A stretch of 64,000 bases of DNA. Source: Gnetum montanum. Lineage: Eukaryota > Streptophyta > Gnetopsida > Gnetales > Gnetaceae. A model generated the notes under the pieces. The model saw nothing but the letters and a program-made list of their open reading frames with translations, did not search any database and was not told the origin of the DNA. The DNA is taken from assembly GCA_015680685.1 (NCBI GenBank), contig MNCI01005975.1:305068-369067 (forward strand). The letters are read 5' to 3'. A program made the translations under genes and the position numbers. Below are positions 10,355-21,822 of this stretch, one piece after another; position 1 is the stretch's first letter; each line of letters opens with the position of its first letter.

Positions 10355-12603
10355 ATCTGCATCTTCTTCTTCTTCTCCAGTTGATGCATTTGATTTTGAT
10401 ATTGCAATTGCAACCGGCTCAATCTCAGCAGCAATCGACTACCTCCACGTACATTGTCAACACGGAGCCGACGGAGCGTCCCAGCGTCTACTCCACAGTG
10501 GACGACTGGCATGCCTCGCTTGTCTCCGATCCATCCAAAATCTCCTTCCAATACAAGTCCGCCTTCCACGGCTTCGCCGTGGAGCTCACTGCCGCCGAGG
10601 CGGAGCAGATGGAGTCGAAACCGGGCGTCGTATCGCTAATGGAAGAGACCATGTACGATCTCCACACGACCCGGTCGCCGGCGTTCCTGAATCTCGCCAC
10701 GGTCTCCGCCGTAGCAGACGGCGGCCGCGGCGTCATAATAGGCGTCCTCGACACCGGGGCGTGGCCCGCCTCCCGGAGCTTCGACGACGCCGGCATGCCT
10801 CCGGCGCCGGCGCGGTGGCGCGGCGCCTGCGACGGAGGCAACGGCTTCACCTGCAACAACAAGATCATCGGCGCGCGCTTCTTCAGTGGCCGGAGCAACG
10901 TCACGGCCAAGGCCCGCACCGCCGTGGACAGCGACGGCCACGGCTCTCACACGGCGTCCACGGCCGCAGGCGCGGCCGTGCCAGGCGCCGGCGTCTTCGG
11001 CTACGGCAACGGCACGGCGCAGGGCATGGCCCCGCGGGCGTGGCTCGCCGTGTACAAGGTCTGCGTGGCCCGACGCGGCTGCCCGTCGTCGCGGGTCCTC
11101 GCCGGCTTCGATGCCGCCATCGCCGACGGCGTCGACGTCCTCTCCGTATCCATCGGCAGCAGCCGCACGCTCCAGTTCTACAACGACCCCATCGCCATCG
11201 GCGCCTTCGCGGCGCTCCGTCGCGGCATATTCGTCGCGTCGTCCGCCAACAACAACGGCCCCGCGCGCCGCACAGTCGCCAACTACGCACCGTGGCTCAC
11301 CACCGTCGGCGCCACCTCCCTCGACCGCGCCTTCCCCGGAGTACTCGCCACGACCGACGGCCGCTCCTTCAGCGGAGTCGCGGCGTTCAGCGGGAAGACC
11401 TCCGCCGTCACCGGCCAAGTTCCGCTGATCACCGGCCGCGACGCCGTCGCCGCCGGCGAGGACGCCGACTTGGCGTCCGAATGCTACGCCACGTTTCTGG
11501 ACGCCCAGAAAGTAAAAGGAAAAATAGTGGTCTGCGAAGATTCTTTCAACATAGCGTACCATACGTACGTCGTCCGCAGCCTCGGCGGCGTCGGCGTGGT
11601 CGAGGTTCGGAGCAACGACACGCAGACGAGCTTCGTGCAGGAGGTGTACGAGCTGCCCACCATCGTGGTGGACTATGCCACCGGAGAGGCCGTGAAGGCC
11701 TACATCGCCGGCGCCAACGGCACCGCCGCGGGCACGATCCGGTCTGCCGGGACGGCGCTCGGAGTGAAGCCGGCACCGGTGGTCGCGACGTTCAGTTCGC
11801 GGGGACCGAGCCCGCTGTCGGAAGCGGACGTGCTGAAGCCAGACATGGTGGCCCCGGGCGTCAGCATCGTGGCGGCGTGGAGCGGCGCCTCGTCGCCCAC
11901 CCGGGACACCGACGACCACCGGCGCTCGGCCTTCAACATCGACTCCGGCACGTCCATGTCGTGCCCGCACGTGGCCGGCATCGCGGCTCTGCTGAAGGCC
12001 GCGCGTCCGGCGTGGAGCGCCGGGGCGGTGCGCTCGGCTCTCATGACCACGGCGTACGTGACGGCCAACGCCGGGCGAGCCATCGTGAACGAGGAGTCTG
12101 GGGAACCCGCCACGGCCTACGACGTCGGGGCCGGGCACGTGGCTCCGGCCTCGGCGCTCGACCCCGGCCTTGTGTACGACGTCGGCGTGAGCCACTACGT
12201 GGGGTACCTGTGCGGGCTCAATTACACGGACAGCCACCTCCGGCGGTTCGGCATCAAAGCTGCCGACTGCGCCGGGGCGGCGACGACGGAGTTGAATTAT
12301 CCGTCGTTCACGGTGGTTCTCGGCGCCGGCGGTGGCCGTGTCAGGCAGCGCAGGACGGTCACGAACGTGGGTTCGGCAACGTCAACGTACCGCGTGAGCG
12401 TCCAATCGGCCGCCGGTGTTGGCATTTCGGTGCAGCCGTCGGCCTTGTCGTTCTCGAAGGTGGGAGAGCAAAAGCAGTTCTACGTTACGTTCTCGGCGCA
12501 GACGGCGGCTTCGGCATCCAACAGGACTGTGTTCGGCGCCCTCGTTTGGTCCGACGGTGCTCGCTCGGTGCGCAGCCCCCTGGTTATCTCTTTTGTGAGC
12601 TAA
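10291..12603 (+). CDS. Subtilisin-like serine protease (plant S8A subtilase), intronless
   Basis: This encodes 770 residues, a normal length for secreted plant subtilases. Numbering is from the ATG at 10291, chosen because it has A at -3 and G at +4 and is first after the TATA box. The ATG at 10351 (residue 21) would give a cleaner signal peptide: a leucine-rich core ending PAQS|QQ near residue 45. An inhibitor_I9 propeptide (about 53-122) starts TYIV and ends before TTRSP. The catalytic triad is Asp154 (VLDTG), His217 (DGHGSHT) and Ser555 (GTSMSCPH), with oxyanion Asn321 in SANNNGP, where most relatives have SAGNSGP. A protease-associated insert spans about 360-490, and a fibronectin-III-like C-terminus starts near LNYPSF (about 667). 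It probably cleaves extracellular proteins or peptides; the substrate is unknown. The gene is strongly GC-rich against AT-rich flanks. It is the only apparently intact host gene found. Confidence 0.93.
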   Translation: MAKTKTPTPIGISLLFSKSAMNLHLLLLLQLMHLILILQLQPAQSQQQSTTSTYIVNTEPTERPSVYSTVDDWHASLVSDPSKISFQYKSAFHGFAVELTAAEAEQMESKPGVVSLMEETMYDLHTTRSPAFLNLATVSAVADGGRGVIIGVLDTGAWPASRSFDDAGMPPAPARWRGACDGGNGFTCNNKIIGARFFSGRSNVTAKARTAVDSDGHGSHTASTAAGAAVPGAGVFGYGNGTAQGMAPRAWLAVYKVCVARRGCPSSRVLAGFDAAIADGVDVLSVSIGSSRTLQFYNDPIAIGAFAALRRGIFVASSANNNGPARRTVANYAPWLTTVGATSLDRAFPGVLATTDGRSFSGVAAFSGKTSAVTGQVPLITGRDAVAAGEDADLASECYATFLDAQKVKGKIVVCEDSFNIAYHTYVVRSLGGVGVVEVRSNDTQTSFVQEVYELPTIVVDYATGEAVKAYIAGANGTAAGTIRSAGTALGVKPAPVVATFSSRGPSPLSEADVLKPDMVAPGVSIVAAWSGASSPTRDTDDHRRSAFNIDSGTSMSCPHVAGIAALLKAARPAWSAGAVRSALMTTAYVTANAGRAIVNEESGEPATAYDVGAGHVAPASALDPGLVYDVGVSHYVGYLCGLNYTDSHLRRFGIKAADCAGAATTELNYPSFTVVLGAGGGRVRQRRTVTNVGSATSTYRVSVQSAAGVGISVQPSALSFSKVGEQKQFYVTFSAQTAASASNRTVFGALVWSDGARSVRSPLVISFVS

Positions 12604-12702
12604 TCTAACGATGATGATGATTGAATGAATCATTCTCTATCTCCGACAATTGGAGATAAAATTTGATTTCAAGTTAATCTTGAGACTAAAACCAATGATT
12701 TG

Positions 12703-12708
12703 AATAAA
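12703..12708 (+). terminator. Polyadenylation signal of the protease gene
   Basis: AATAAA at 12703-12708, 100 bp after the TAA stop at 12601-12603, is a plausible near-upstream element. Plant signals are loose, so the exact cleavage site is not predicted. Confidence 0.45.
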
Positions 12709-14174
12709 CAATGTTTGCCTTCAAATTTTGAAAATTCAGTCCACAAGAGCACAAGTCAACCAGAAAGATTGTTGATTTTAACGGGATCGCTGAGCTTTGA
12801 AACAACTGTTCAGCATTTAATACGTCCTCCCCCATGCAAGGATAATATGGTGTATTAGTAAAATTTTACGATAGAAGCCTCCTTTGAATAACGCTTTATT
12901 CACTCTAACCAAAAGATGCTTATCACTGGTAATTTTATTGTTTGCTCTTTATGATCTCTAATGAGAAAGGGTGGTTTCAAAAAATGTGATTTCAAAATGA
13001 AATTTTCAAAATTTTAACGGACATTTTAAACCCAAGGATTTACAAGAAAGATTAGAAATTTCTTAAAACATTTTTAGAGTGGATAATAATAAGGTGTTAG
13101 CCTAGTCATAAAACTCTTGATTTGGAAATCTCAATTATTAATTAATTATTAATTAAAGGTTGTTTGATTATGTGAGATCTTAAAAAAAATGAAGAACAAT
13201 ATCTTTCTCACTTTTCCTTTTTAAATCAATTATGACTTATATGACATTCAAGCAGATACTTTCTCAAGTTTGTTAAGCTAGAGTTATCAACCTTGGACCG
13301 CTTTTAGGTCACATTGCTTGATTGAGACAAGACAACATTCATTTAATCATTCAATAGATAAGGGCAATAAAGACTTACATACGACATTCAAGCAAAATAT
13401 TTTGCTCAAGTTCATTTAGCTACAGGTATCAACCTTGGACCTTTTTTACGTCTTATTGCTTCTTGATTGACACAAGACAACATTGACTTAATCATTTAAT
13501 AGATAAACACAATTAAGACTTAGATATGATATTGAAGCAAAACACTTGCTCAAGTTCGTTGAGCTAGAATTATCAATCTTGGCCACTTTTAGGTCTTACT
13601 ACTTCTTGATTGAGACAAGACGTCAATCAATTAATCATTCAAGTGATAAACACAAATGAAGAACATGTCTTTCTCAATTGTCCTTTCTTAAATCAAATTA
13701 GACTTAGCAATTACATACAAGCTAAATACTTGCTCAAGTTCTTTAAGCTAGAGTTATTGACCTTGGACTACTTTGTTAATGGCATTTTTAAGAATCATTA
13801 AGAACATATCAAAAACATGTAATTTTTTTCATTCTAATATAAGTGACACCATAGGGTATTCATGGTATGAAATTGAGAACTAAATATGTTAAGAAGTTCT
13901 TAACCATAGTATAGTATTTCTAGAATTGTATTATGAACATAGATAAAAACTTGATGGAAGACCTATGTTATCACTTATACTAGTAAAAAGCTTTCAACAG
14001 CCTTCTTCAATTGCATTACTACTAAAACTAAAATTAAACTTTTACTTGCAGCCACTAAGATCCTTTTGAATCTATCAAGCATAGCATTTTCAAAATTCCT
14101 TTAACAAATATTTTTTAAATTAATAACTCAACGTTTCCTATTAAAATCAAACTTGTAATCTAGGATTTCAATGT
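12709..14174. other. Intergenic, AT-rich, with a tandem repeat
   Basis: Nothing coding was recognised. It contains a weak SINE-head relative at 13083-13140 and the tandem array at 13194-13770. The rest to 14174 is unassigned. Confidence 0.6.
13194..13770. repeat. Four-copy tandem repeat, about 145-bp unit
   Basis: Units begin with GACTTA...ACATTCAAGC-like sequence near 13230, 13372, 13518 and 13690. Each contains 'TTGCTCAAGTTC', 'AGCTAGAGTTATCAACCTTGG' in diverged form, and 'TTGATTGAGACAAGAC'. Periods are about 142, 146 and 172 bp. No coding content was seen. Confidence 0.75.
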
Positions 14175-15070
14175 TGATGAGTGGTGAAGGTACCCCTACA
14201 TCCAACCATACAAATGACAAGCATTCACGCATGATCTAGTTGAATTCCGTGGACTCTATAATTTTTTGCTGCACTAATTCTCTAGGAAGTGAACTAGGAG
14301 TTTGGAATGTTTGTTGTCTTCCCAACTACACTTGTAAAGCTCAAGGGTATGGTTTAATTGTAATTGAGGCACATGATTTTTATCATTTTGTGTTTTATGG
14401 TTTTGGTACTTGACATAAATAGGATAAAGAATAAAGTAATTTAATGTCTACTTTAATCTAATTGACTAACTATTGTGTAACTAGTCCTAACATAAGTATC
14501 TGATCCCACTTGTTGTACACATCCTGAACACATATAGCATTGTTAGGTTACCAAGCATTAAGTATTGCTAGGATTACCAAATGTCATACGCATGCTCGAA
14601 GCAATCATACTTATGTGTTTACTTAATTGCTATTTAGCTTATCTCTCTTAATTACTTAATTAGATTAATTACTGAGGAACATTGAATAAATAATTGAAAA
14701 CATTAAATGCATGAATAAAACATTTAAGTTATCCTGAATGTTCCAAGCTTTATCAAGAAGCTCGTCTTTATTGCCACACACTATCATGCTTAGGTATAAT
14801 AGTGTTCAAACAAAGATTTGTACACTCAATGACTCCTACTGTAGGCACTTGAAAAAATTTTTTAACTCTCGAATAGAAAAACTGCAAGAGCTTCACGACA
14901 ACTATGACAAGATGATGCCTAAACATGGCAAGTTGGCACGTATTTATAAGTAAGAATAGACCCTACATTGACAAGGCCACATCAATGCATCAAATGATGT
15001 GTCGATGGGGCCTAGTCAATAGGGCCTAGTCGATGAGGCCTTGTTGACGCGACCAATTCGTGACTCATCA
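14175..15070 (-). repeat. 3' LTR of copy B
   Basis: It runs from TGATGAG (14175-14181) to CTCATCA (15064-15070), a perfect inverted 7-bp terminus. The first 540 bp align with the 5' LTR at 46481-47020. The word GTTGTGGGGGTA lies directly upstream on the minus strand (15071-15082) and serves as the polypurine tract. The same context, CATGGGGGTA then TGATGAG, precedes the 3' LTR of copy D. Confidence 0.85.
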
Positions 15071-15082
15071 TACCCCCACAAC
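15071..15082 (-). other. Polypurine tract of copy B
   Basis: GTTGTGGGGGTA on the minus strand abuts the LTR start TGATGAG. In LTR retrotransposons this tract primes plus-strand DNA synthesis. Copies C and D have CATGGATGTA and CATGGGGGTA at the same place. Confidence 0.7.
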
Positions 15083-15297
15083 TAAATGAAAACTCATCCT
15101 CGAGTTCTTTACAAAATTGGGGAAGGTATGGGATTATTAACTAGCATATGACTCAACAGGACTACATGACAAAACTGAGTGCTTGGGTGTACGAATCAAC
15201 AAAATTACAAATTGTGGTGTTCATGACATACAACTGAACACTAAACAAAAATTAGACAACACATCCTCTGATGGCATGAAGACAACTAAAAAGATCA

Positions 15298-18149
15298 CAT
15301 GATCCCAGGCAGTGGAGGCTCCTAAGGCTCCAATGGACCCTCTCCAACTTTAGGCATGTGTAGTAGTTGAGGGTGTTGTGGCTATCTAGTTGCTGCTACA
15401 ACTTCTGGTGGAAAACGAAAAGCATCTAGCAATGCTTTCGTTTTTTCCTTCTTACTCTTGGGATCATGCATGGTCCACGTAGCTTCATCAATGTGGGGTA
15501 GAATGAGCAGATCCCAAGGACAAGGAATTGCTGGGAGCATCTCCTTAGCATTAACAACCCAAGTAGTAAATTGTTTACGTTTGATATCAAATGCCTTGAC
15601 TATGTCCTACAGCTCCTGATAGTCATTCATTCTCCTGGCTAGGATTTCAGTAGTTGATTGTTGATCAATGAATCATGCCTTAAGAACTTTGAATTTAGCA
15701 TGTGCCATGTCAAGCTTTTGCTTGGTGTCCTTGTGATGCTTGAACTTGGCGTTGTACAGCAAGTACGAGCTAGCCACCTATTTTTCAAGCTCTAACCATG
15801 GTCATTCAGTAGTCAGCATTGCCAGATTTTCATATCGGAGATTGGCCAATTTCATATATTTTGTCATTTCTTCAATTTGCAACTCCTTTATGCAAATCTC
15901 CACTTTGTTATAAGCATCTATCCCATCAATGATAGGCTACAAAACTTCTCTTTCTTGTTGGAGTTGCTAGAGGGCCTCATTTTCTTTTGCCTTAACCACT
16001 TGGATATGCTTCTCATTCACCTCCTTCTATAGGCCAACTTGGTCTCTATAGTGATTCTTGACTCTCTCAAATTTGAGAGCCTCATTCTTCCAAGTGGTAA
16101 TTTCAATGGTATATTTTTGGCGTAAGGCACAAACTTCCTCCATAGATAAATTGTGATTTTTTGCTACCAATTTCCTCAATTCTCTATTTGCTTTGGCTAG
16201 CTACTCTTGTTGTTAATGGATGAATTCTTGCATTTGTTATTTTTATGCATTAACATTTCATAGGCAATGGTTTTTTGTGGTCAATGTTTTATTTTCCTGG
16301 CATGTTTGAACCAAGTCCTTTTGAACTGAATAGGTCTTTACTTTGGTCATGATCTGGTTAAAGATAGACATCACCATTCCCTCCTCAACTTATTTTAATC
16401 ATTCTTAAAGCTGTTAAAAAGCTTCATCTTTGGTTATTACAGGGTTGAGGAGTGCAAGGTCAGCAAAGCGAGCATGTGATTCAACAACCTCCATGGTCAA
16501 GCATTAGTTTTGTGCTTGAGCCATTTCAAGTTGCCCTTCCAAGATGATACATTTCTCCTTTGCCTTGAGCAACTCTAACTAGGTTGTGGTAATGTTGTCC
16601 AAAAACTCAAAGATGTTTGGAATTAGTTGCATGATCCCCACTAGTTAGTCCAACAACTCTTCATGCTAGGCTACACTCAATCTTCTATTAACAATTCTTG
16701 TGGACATCTATACATCTCAAAGTGTAAATATGTCTAGTACAAATGCCATAGGTGCATTAAGTGCTTTCATGATTCTATCAACAACCACTTTTGTAGCTGT
16801 CTCCTACCCTTAGTGTTGCATCACCAATACAATTGCCTTCTCATCCTCCTCCAAGCACATTGAAAAGAAGGCAACATTCTTAGAGATTTCTGGGAATAGA
16901 TGGTGTTGAGATAGATACATTGTTACCTCTTAGGCACTGGGATTCGATCTCATGGATAGTTGCATTCATTGGACTAAGAATATTAATCCACCTTCCTCCA
17001 TCTAACTAATTGCTCAAGCCACCTCATTAAGGTGACTCATCACATGTCAATATACAAATGGATCTCCACCACTTGTTCTTGCTCGTTGCTCTTGCTCACA
17101 CAAGTGCTATTCTTGGATTTTGTGCAAACATTCAATGGCTACATGGGCCTTTGATGTTGTTTCTTGAGTGGGTGGTGGAGGTGGCGGTTGTTGCTCCTCT
17201 TCCTTAGACATGGAAATTTCATCATTTTGGACCAAGAGGCTATAAGAGTATGTGTGATCATGTTATTTGTGTAGTAGATTATTCCTACCCTTTTGCAAAG
17301 TTTTCAAATAAGACATGAAAAAGGCAGGGTTTTCCTTCCACATTCATTCTCTTTGAAATGCTTTTCTATCTATAGATAGATTAATTATGGAAGGTTTTCT
17401 AGAAATCTCTCACTTAGAGTGCTGCATGCTTAGGTGAAGAAGGTAGTCACCTTACTGGGCCTCACCATCGGATTGAGGTGATAGGCTGTTATCTCGAAGT
17501 ATAGGTGCTTTGCCAATGTGAGTACACCAAACTCCTTGCGGTCAACCTCGTAACACCACTGGGTCCACTCCTTTTTGGCCTTTGGATCAACTTTCACAAA
17601 CAACTTTGCCAGTTTTTTTCCAAAATCAGGCAACCTAAGAGCTTGCACGATAGCTTCAACTGAGTAAGACACCTAAATGTCCTCGATCTTCACAATGGAA
17701 CCTACCTTTCTATTGTTCCAAAAGAGGTACATTTCTTCCATGTACCACTTTCCACTAGAAGTGATGATTGGCCACATGGAAGAGGTTTGCAATTGTGTCT
17801 TTACCTTTGCTAGAGCATGTTCTAAAAATGGCTTGAAGTTCAATTCCTAGAGAACTAAGCGTTGGACATCACATAGCTTGATTGTGTCAAGGCAAGCTCA
17901 TGTTAGTATGACTTTAAGTCTCAGTACGAGCCCTAGTGCCTTCCCTCACTATGATTGTTCTATTGCAACCTCTTCCTCGGGAATCTATTGAATAGATTCC
18001 ACTTTGGGCTCCTTCCAAAGAGGTCCTATTACATGGGTTTCTTCTGCTTGTTCTTGGGCTTCTTCTTGTTGATCCCTTCTAGTTTTGGGTCATTTCTTCC
18101 TTGGTTGAGGTGGTTCTCCTTCCTGTGGTCGTTTCAGTCTCAGTGCCAT
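15298..18149 (-). pseudogene. Extra ORF of copy B in the env position (mobile-domain-like plus coiled coil)
   Basis: Downstream of integrase and upstream of the 3' LTR, a long decayed frame runs on the minus strand from an ATG at 18149 to about 15298. The N-terminus is basic (MALRLKRPQEGE, then PRKK) and could be a nuclear signal. A globular region follows; its best open piece, 17430-17672, contains VEAIVQALRLPDFG and WCYEVDRKEFG, which resemble plant mobile-domain / putative plant transposon proteins. Long helical, charged segments follow, for example ELLKAKEKCIILEGQLEMAQ near 16510-16560, and the tail is proline-rich. Athila elements often carry an env-like ORF here, but I saw no membrane segment. 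Stops interrupt it. Function is unknown. Confidence 0.5.
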
Positions 18150-20190
18150 TTGTAATTACAACATGACCATGGGTTAGCAATTATTGTGTAACATGAAACA
18201 ATTGGGATATCGTATCTCGTTAGGAAGGTTACACCTAGCTAAGTTATAATTATGGTAGATTTGATCAATTTTAATCATTAATTGATTTGTATCTTAATAT
18301 TAATAAGTGATTATAGTCATATTAGAGGGTGTTGGAAAGGTCAAACTCTCAAAAAGTGATGGTTCAATATCATTATATTCCTTAACCCTTTGGGAAAATT
18401 AGAAAAATTTTCAAAAAAATTCTCATTAGAAATCTTAAGGTTTTCAACTCCCATGACTAAACCTCTAGTAGTTGTAGGATCAAAGAATGAAGTGATTTGG
18501 ACAAACGGTTAGGAAGTTATGGGCTCTGGAAGGTTTAGGGCTCAAAAAAATGGCAAAAACTCCTCTCTTGTTGTGAAGTAAATGATAAAAGTTTTAAAGT
18601 GCTCAGCGATATTTATAGACTTTTTGTGTCGTGTTGATAGGTGTTGACCACCATTGACTTTGGTCAAACTTTAAAAATACAAGTTTTTAAGTGAAATTAG
18701 AGTCAAATAGAAGCCCAAAAAGCCATGAACATGATGAAGATAGTAGAAGAGGTTGTTGAAGTTTAGAAAATTTAGAAATTTGAGAAAATGATTGGAGAAT
18801 GAGATTTATGAAAGTTTTAAGGAGCACTGAGCTAGATGCACAATGGAGCATGGGAAAGATATGATTGTGATAATGTCTAAGGTAGGGGGCTTAACTATCC
18901 AAACCAAGAGATGTGCAAGTGGGTCCTCCCCATAGCAGGCACATGTCATTTTTCCCTTGCATAACATTAACTAAGGAGTTCACTAGCCCCACAGTCGATT
19001 AATGATTATGAAAAGTTAAGGACCAGCCAGGAAGAGTCTATCCAAGAATTCCAACATGTTAGACTAAGACATCAAGTATAACATAGAAACTGGTAGTGAA
19101 GTGAGTTATGGCAGGATAGATGGATGACTAAAAAGATGGGATGAAATCCTGAATTGAGGTCATAAGAGGTCCCTTATGGCGTGACTTGCAAAGATTCATC
19201 CTTAGTCTAGACCAAATCCAACTACTTTTAGTGACTTCACATCACAACTTCAAGATGGATCCACCCCCTCAAGACACAAGATTGCTTCCACAAAATGACC
19301 ACCATTTCATAAAGAGAAGAAAAGAGAAGAAGGAAGTGAGAGAGGACCTTAGTTAGAGTGGACCTTTAGGTAGGGGTAACATGTCTTTCTGGTCCTATAA
19401 CTAGTGCTTGTAGCTTGTTTATTTGTCTAAGGGGTTTGCTTTGAATTCCCATCATGCTTTTTTTTTTCTGAAATGGGAATCACACCATGCAAAGATTTTA
19501 TTTAACTTTTTGTTATTGGTTGACTCAGAATAGTAAGAAGTTAATAAAAATACTCAAGCACCTAAGTAGAAGAGTACAAAGAGTATTGAGTTCCCCTGAA
19601 GTTACACCTTGTGCAAACCTTTGAATCCTTCCCAATTTTGGAAACTACCAAGGGCACAAATTTATTAAAAGTTTGTTTAATGAAAAGGGACCTCAAACTT
19701 CCAAAACAAGGAAATCTATAGAGTTTGTGGATGGGTGGATGATGTGGAATCACTACCTATTCCATGAAAAATAAACCATGTCTTAGTCAGCAGTTATCAG
19801 AATTCAAAAATAAAAACCAAACGTTAACAATCAAAACATTAAGCACAAACCACCATTAGTAAATGACAACATTAGCACTATGTCCTATGGTAAGAAAGCA
19901 CTTTTATTAGCAAAAATAATGAAAAGTTACACACAAAGTAAAATATATAAAAAAGTATAAAATATTCAAGAAATATAAAACATACTAACAATGTTGTACA
20001 ACAAAGATTGAGAAAATCAATATAGTGAAAATCCAAAAAGAGGTAAAAATCAACAAAGTGTAAACCAAAAATTTGTAAAATAAAAAGTGAAAAATTTAGG
20101 AGGCATGTGTATGGTTAGCACAAATGACCATATCCATCACAAATAGATTGAAGGAAAGAGATGCAAAATATAGAGCATGGTTGTCCATCC
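18150..20190 (-). other. Noncoding region of copy B between integrase and extra ORF
   Basis: No convincing frame was seen. It contains a block (19391-19505) also present, on their sense strand, in copies C (about 50423-50540) and D (about 57917-58030). The shared words include ATTCAAAGC, ACCCCTTAG, CTACAAGCACTAGTTAT and ATGGTGTGGTTCTCAT. A GGGGAGGACCCACTTGCA word near 18910-18940 is shared too. Confidence 0.55.
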
Positions 20191-20554
20191 AATGAGGTAG
20201 TAGTTGCACTGGCTTGTCTTGGCTCTAGGAAAGGTTTCACTTGCTCGATGTTAACTAACTACTTTCTATGTGAGCTCTCAAGTTTGTAGATTAACATGGT
20301 CCCAAAGGGATAGGTTTCATCAATTATATAAGATACCTCCCACAATGTTTGGAACTTTGTTTTCTGGGGTACATGTGTGGGGTTTTAGTAGAAAACCTTA
20401 TCTCCAAGTTGAAATTTTACTTGCTAGATTCTAAGGTCATGGCTCTTCTTGTTGTATGCCTTATGCACTTCATTCAAAGATAGGGTCATCAATTGGTTTT
20501 CATCTAGCACTTTCAAGTTGATCAATCTTCCTCTTTGTGCTAAGCTCAAGTTGA
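20190..20554 (-). pseudogene. Integrase C-terminal part of copy B (left of nested element)
   Basis: Minus-strand translation gives a typical Athila integrase tail: LNLSLAQRGRLINLKVLDEN, then NEVHKAYNKKSHD, a QVKFQLGDKVFY-like SH3-type segment, and WEVSYIIDETYP. Stops replace expected residues in at least three places. Its upstream continuation lies at 40602-41500, on the other side of element T. Confidence 0.8.
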
Positions 20555-20559
20555 GGTCT
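20555..20559. other. Target-site duplication of element T (left copy)
   Basis: GGTCT here matches GGTCC at 40597-40601 with one transition. Both directly abut the LTR ends (TGTACC... and ...GTTTCA). Confidence 0.75.
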
Positions 20560-21822
20560 TGTACCATCCGAAATCGTCGGTCTCCGGCTGGAAGGAAACA
20601 GAGACCGTGGGATCACAGGACATGCACAGAAGATCCTACCTTCACCTAAGGGTGAGCTGGAATGAACGAAGGCAGAGTACCTTGGGTGGTTTGCACACGG
20701 ATCAGACAAGGATTTTCCCAAATGTACACCGAAGTGCTATACGCTGGGTTATACATAAACGGCGCAACAAGCATGGATCAGAGCGTAAACAGTGAAACGG
20801 ATGCGAACAGAGCATAGATGTAAACAAACGTAAACAGTGAAACGGATGTGAACAGAGCGTAGATGTAAAAAAACGTAAACAGAGTAAATGCAACAATTAA
20901 TGCAAACAGTAAACGATTTTGGGAAGAAAATGTAACAATGGCATTACAGAATGAAAATACAATGCACTGGTCTAAAGCAGTTGTGATGGGAACACAAGGC
21001 GGACGAAAAGCCCCGATGGGTGCAAGGATGACTGGGCTGGTTCACACTGTAGGCGCAGCGTAGAGGCTGTATGCTTAGCATACAGGGTTGTCCAACATAA
21101 AAGGTTTTTTTGTGCTCTGGTTCTCAGCGTCTCTGCTCTTTGGTATGCTCTAGGATTTTTTCCAACCATCTTGGATCAAGTGGAAAATTGTGGCTTTTAT
21201 ACCGGTTGTTACGCTAGACTCAGGTTGGGCGACACGTGGCGCGTTGACTGGGTGCAAAAGCGTAAAATTTACAAATGTACAATATATTATATCTGCTGGG
21301 CGTATACGTTGTATCAGGTAGGCGTAGACTCTGGGCGTATACGCTGGATGTGCTGGTGTATGCAAACTTGGGCGATGCTATGGATGCTGGGCGTATACGC
21401 TGATGATGGCTGGGTGTATACACTGGGGCGTATACGTTGACGTGGTGGGCGTATACGCCCCGGCGTATACGCTGATGATTGTTGCCTTGTGCCAAATCTT
21501 GCTCTGCAGTGCTGTTTCCATGCCGTCTTTGGAGATTTCATGCCAGACGTAAACATTTGCTGTGCCTGCTGAGCGTACATGTGAGGTGTGTATGCTGGGC
21601 GTATACGCTAGGCGTATGGGCTTATACGCTGGGCATACACGCTAGGTGTATACGCTGAGAATGTCGAGCGTATACGCTGGGACTGCATACTTAGTGAAAA
21701 TCAAGCATCTTGATCTCTGAAGTTGCCATGCGTGACACCAAATGTAGCCGTGGTCGTCTGTGGGCCTCGGGGACCTGCTTTTTGCTGGAGAAGTACCAAG
21801 CTCAAAATTTTGTGGTGTTTCA
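20560..21822 (-). repeat. 3' LTR of element T
   Basis: Plus-strand ends are TGTACCATCC and GGTGTTTCA; on the element's own strand it runs TGAAACACC...GGTACA. On the minus strand the purine tract AAAGAGGGGCCAA (21823-21835) lies directly upstream. A minus-strand TATAAAA box is at 21195-21201. Upstream of it in U3 (about 21290-21690) lies an array of GCGTATACGC palindromes and decayed forms. Confidence 0.88.

Noticed and set aside
10636-12237. Long minus-strand open frame (533 codons) opposite the protease gene, and plus-strand frames of 615 and 180 codons at 10761-12608 and 10886-11428
   Set aside because: They are Arg/Ala/Pro-rich shadows produced by the GC-rich codons of the subtilase. Only the frame starting at 10291 has domains and catalytic residues.
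15298-18149. Calling the extra ORF of copy B a true envelope protein
   Set aside because: It is in the env position, but I see no signal peptide, membrane segment or fusion-protein features. The readable parts look like a nuclear, coiled-coil protein.
21150-21580. Several overlapping open frames rich in AYTPS / QRIRP within the LTRs of element T (also 39918-40462)
   Set aside because: They read through the GCGTATACGC palindrome array in U3, have no start context, and differ between the two LTRs.
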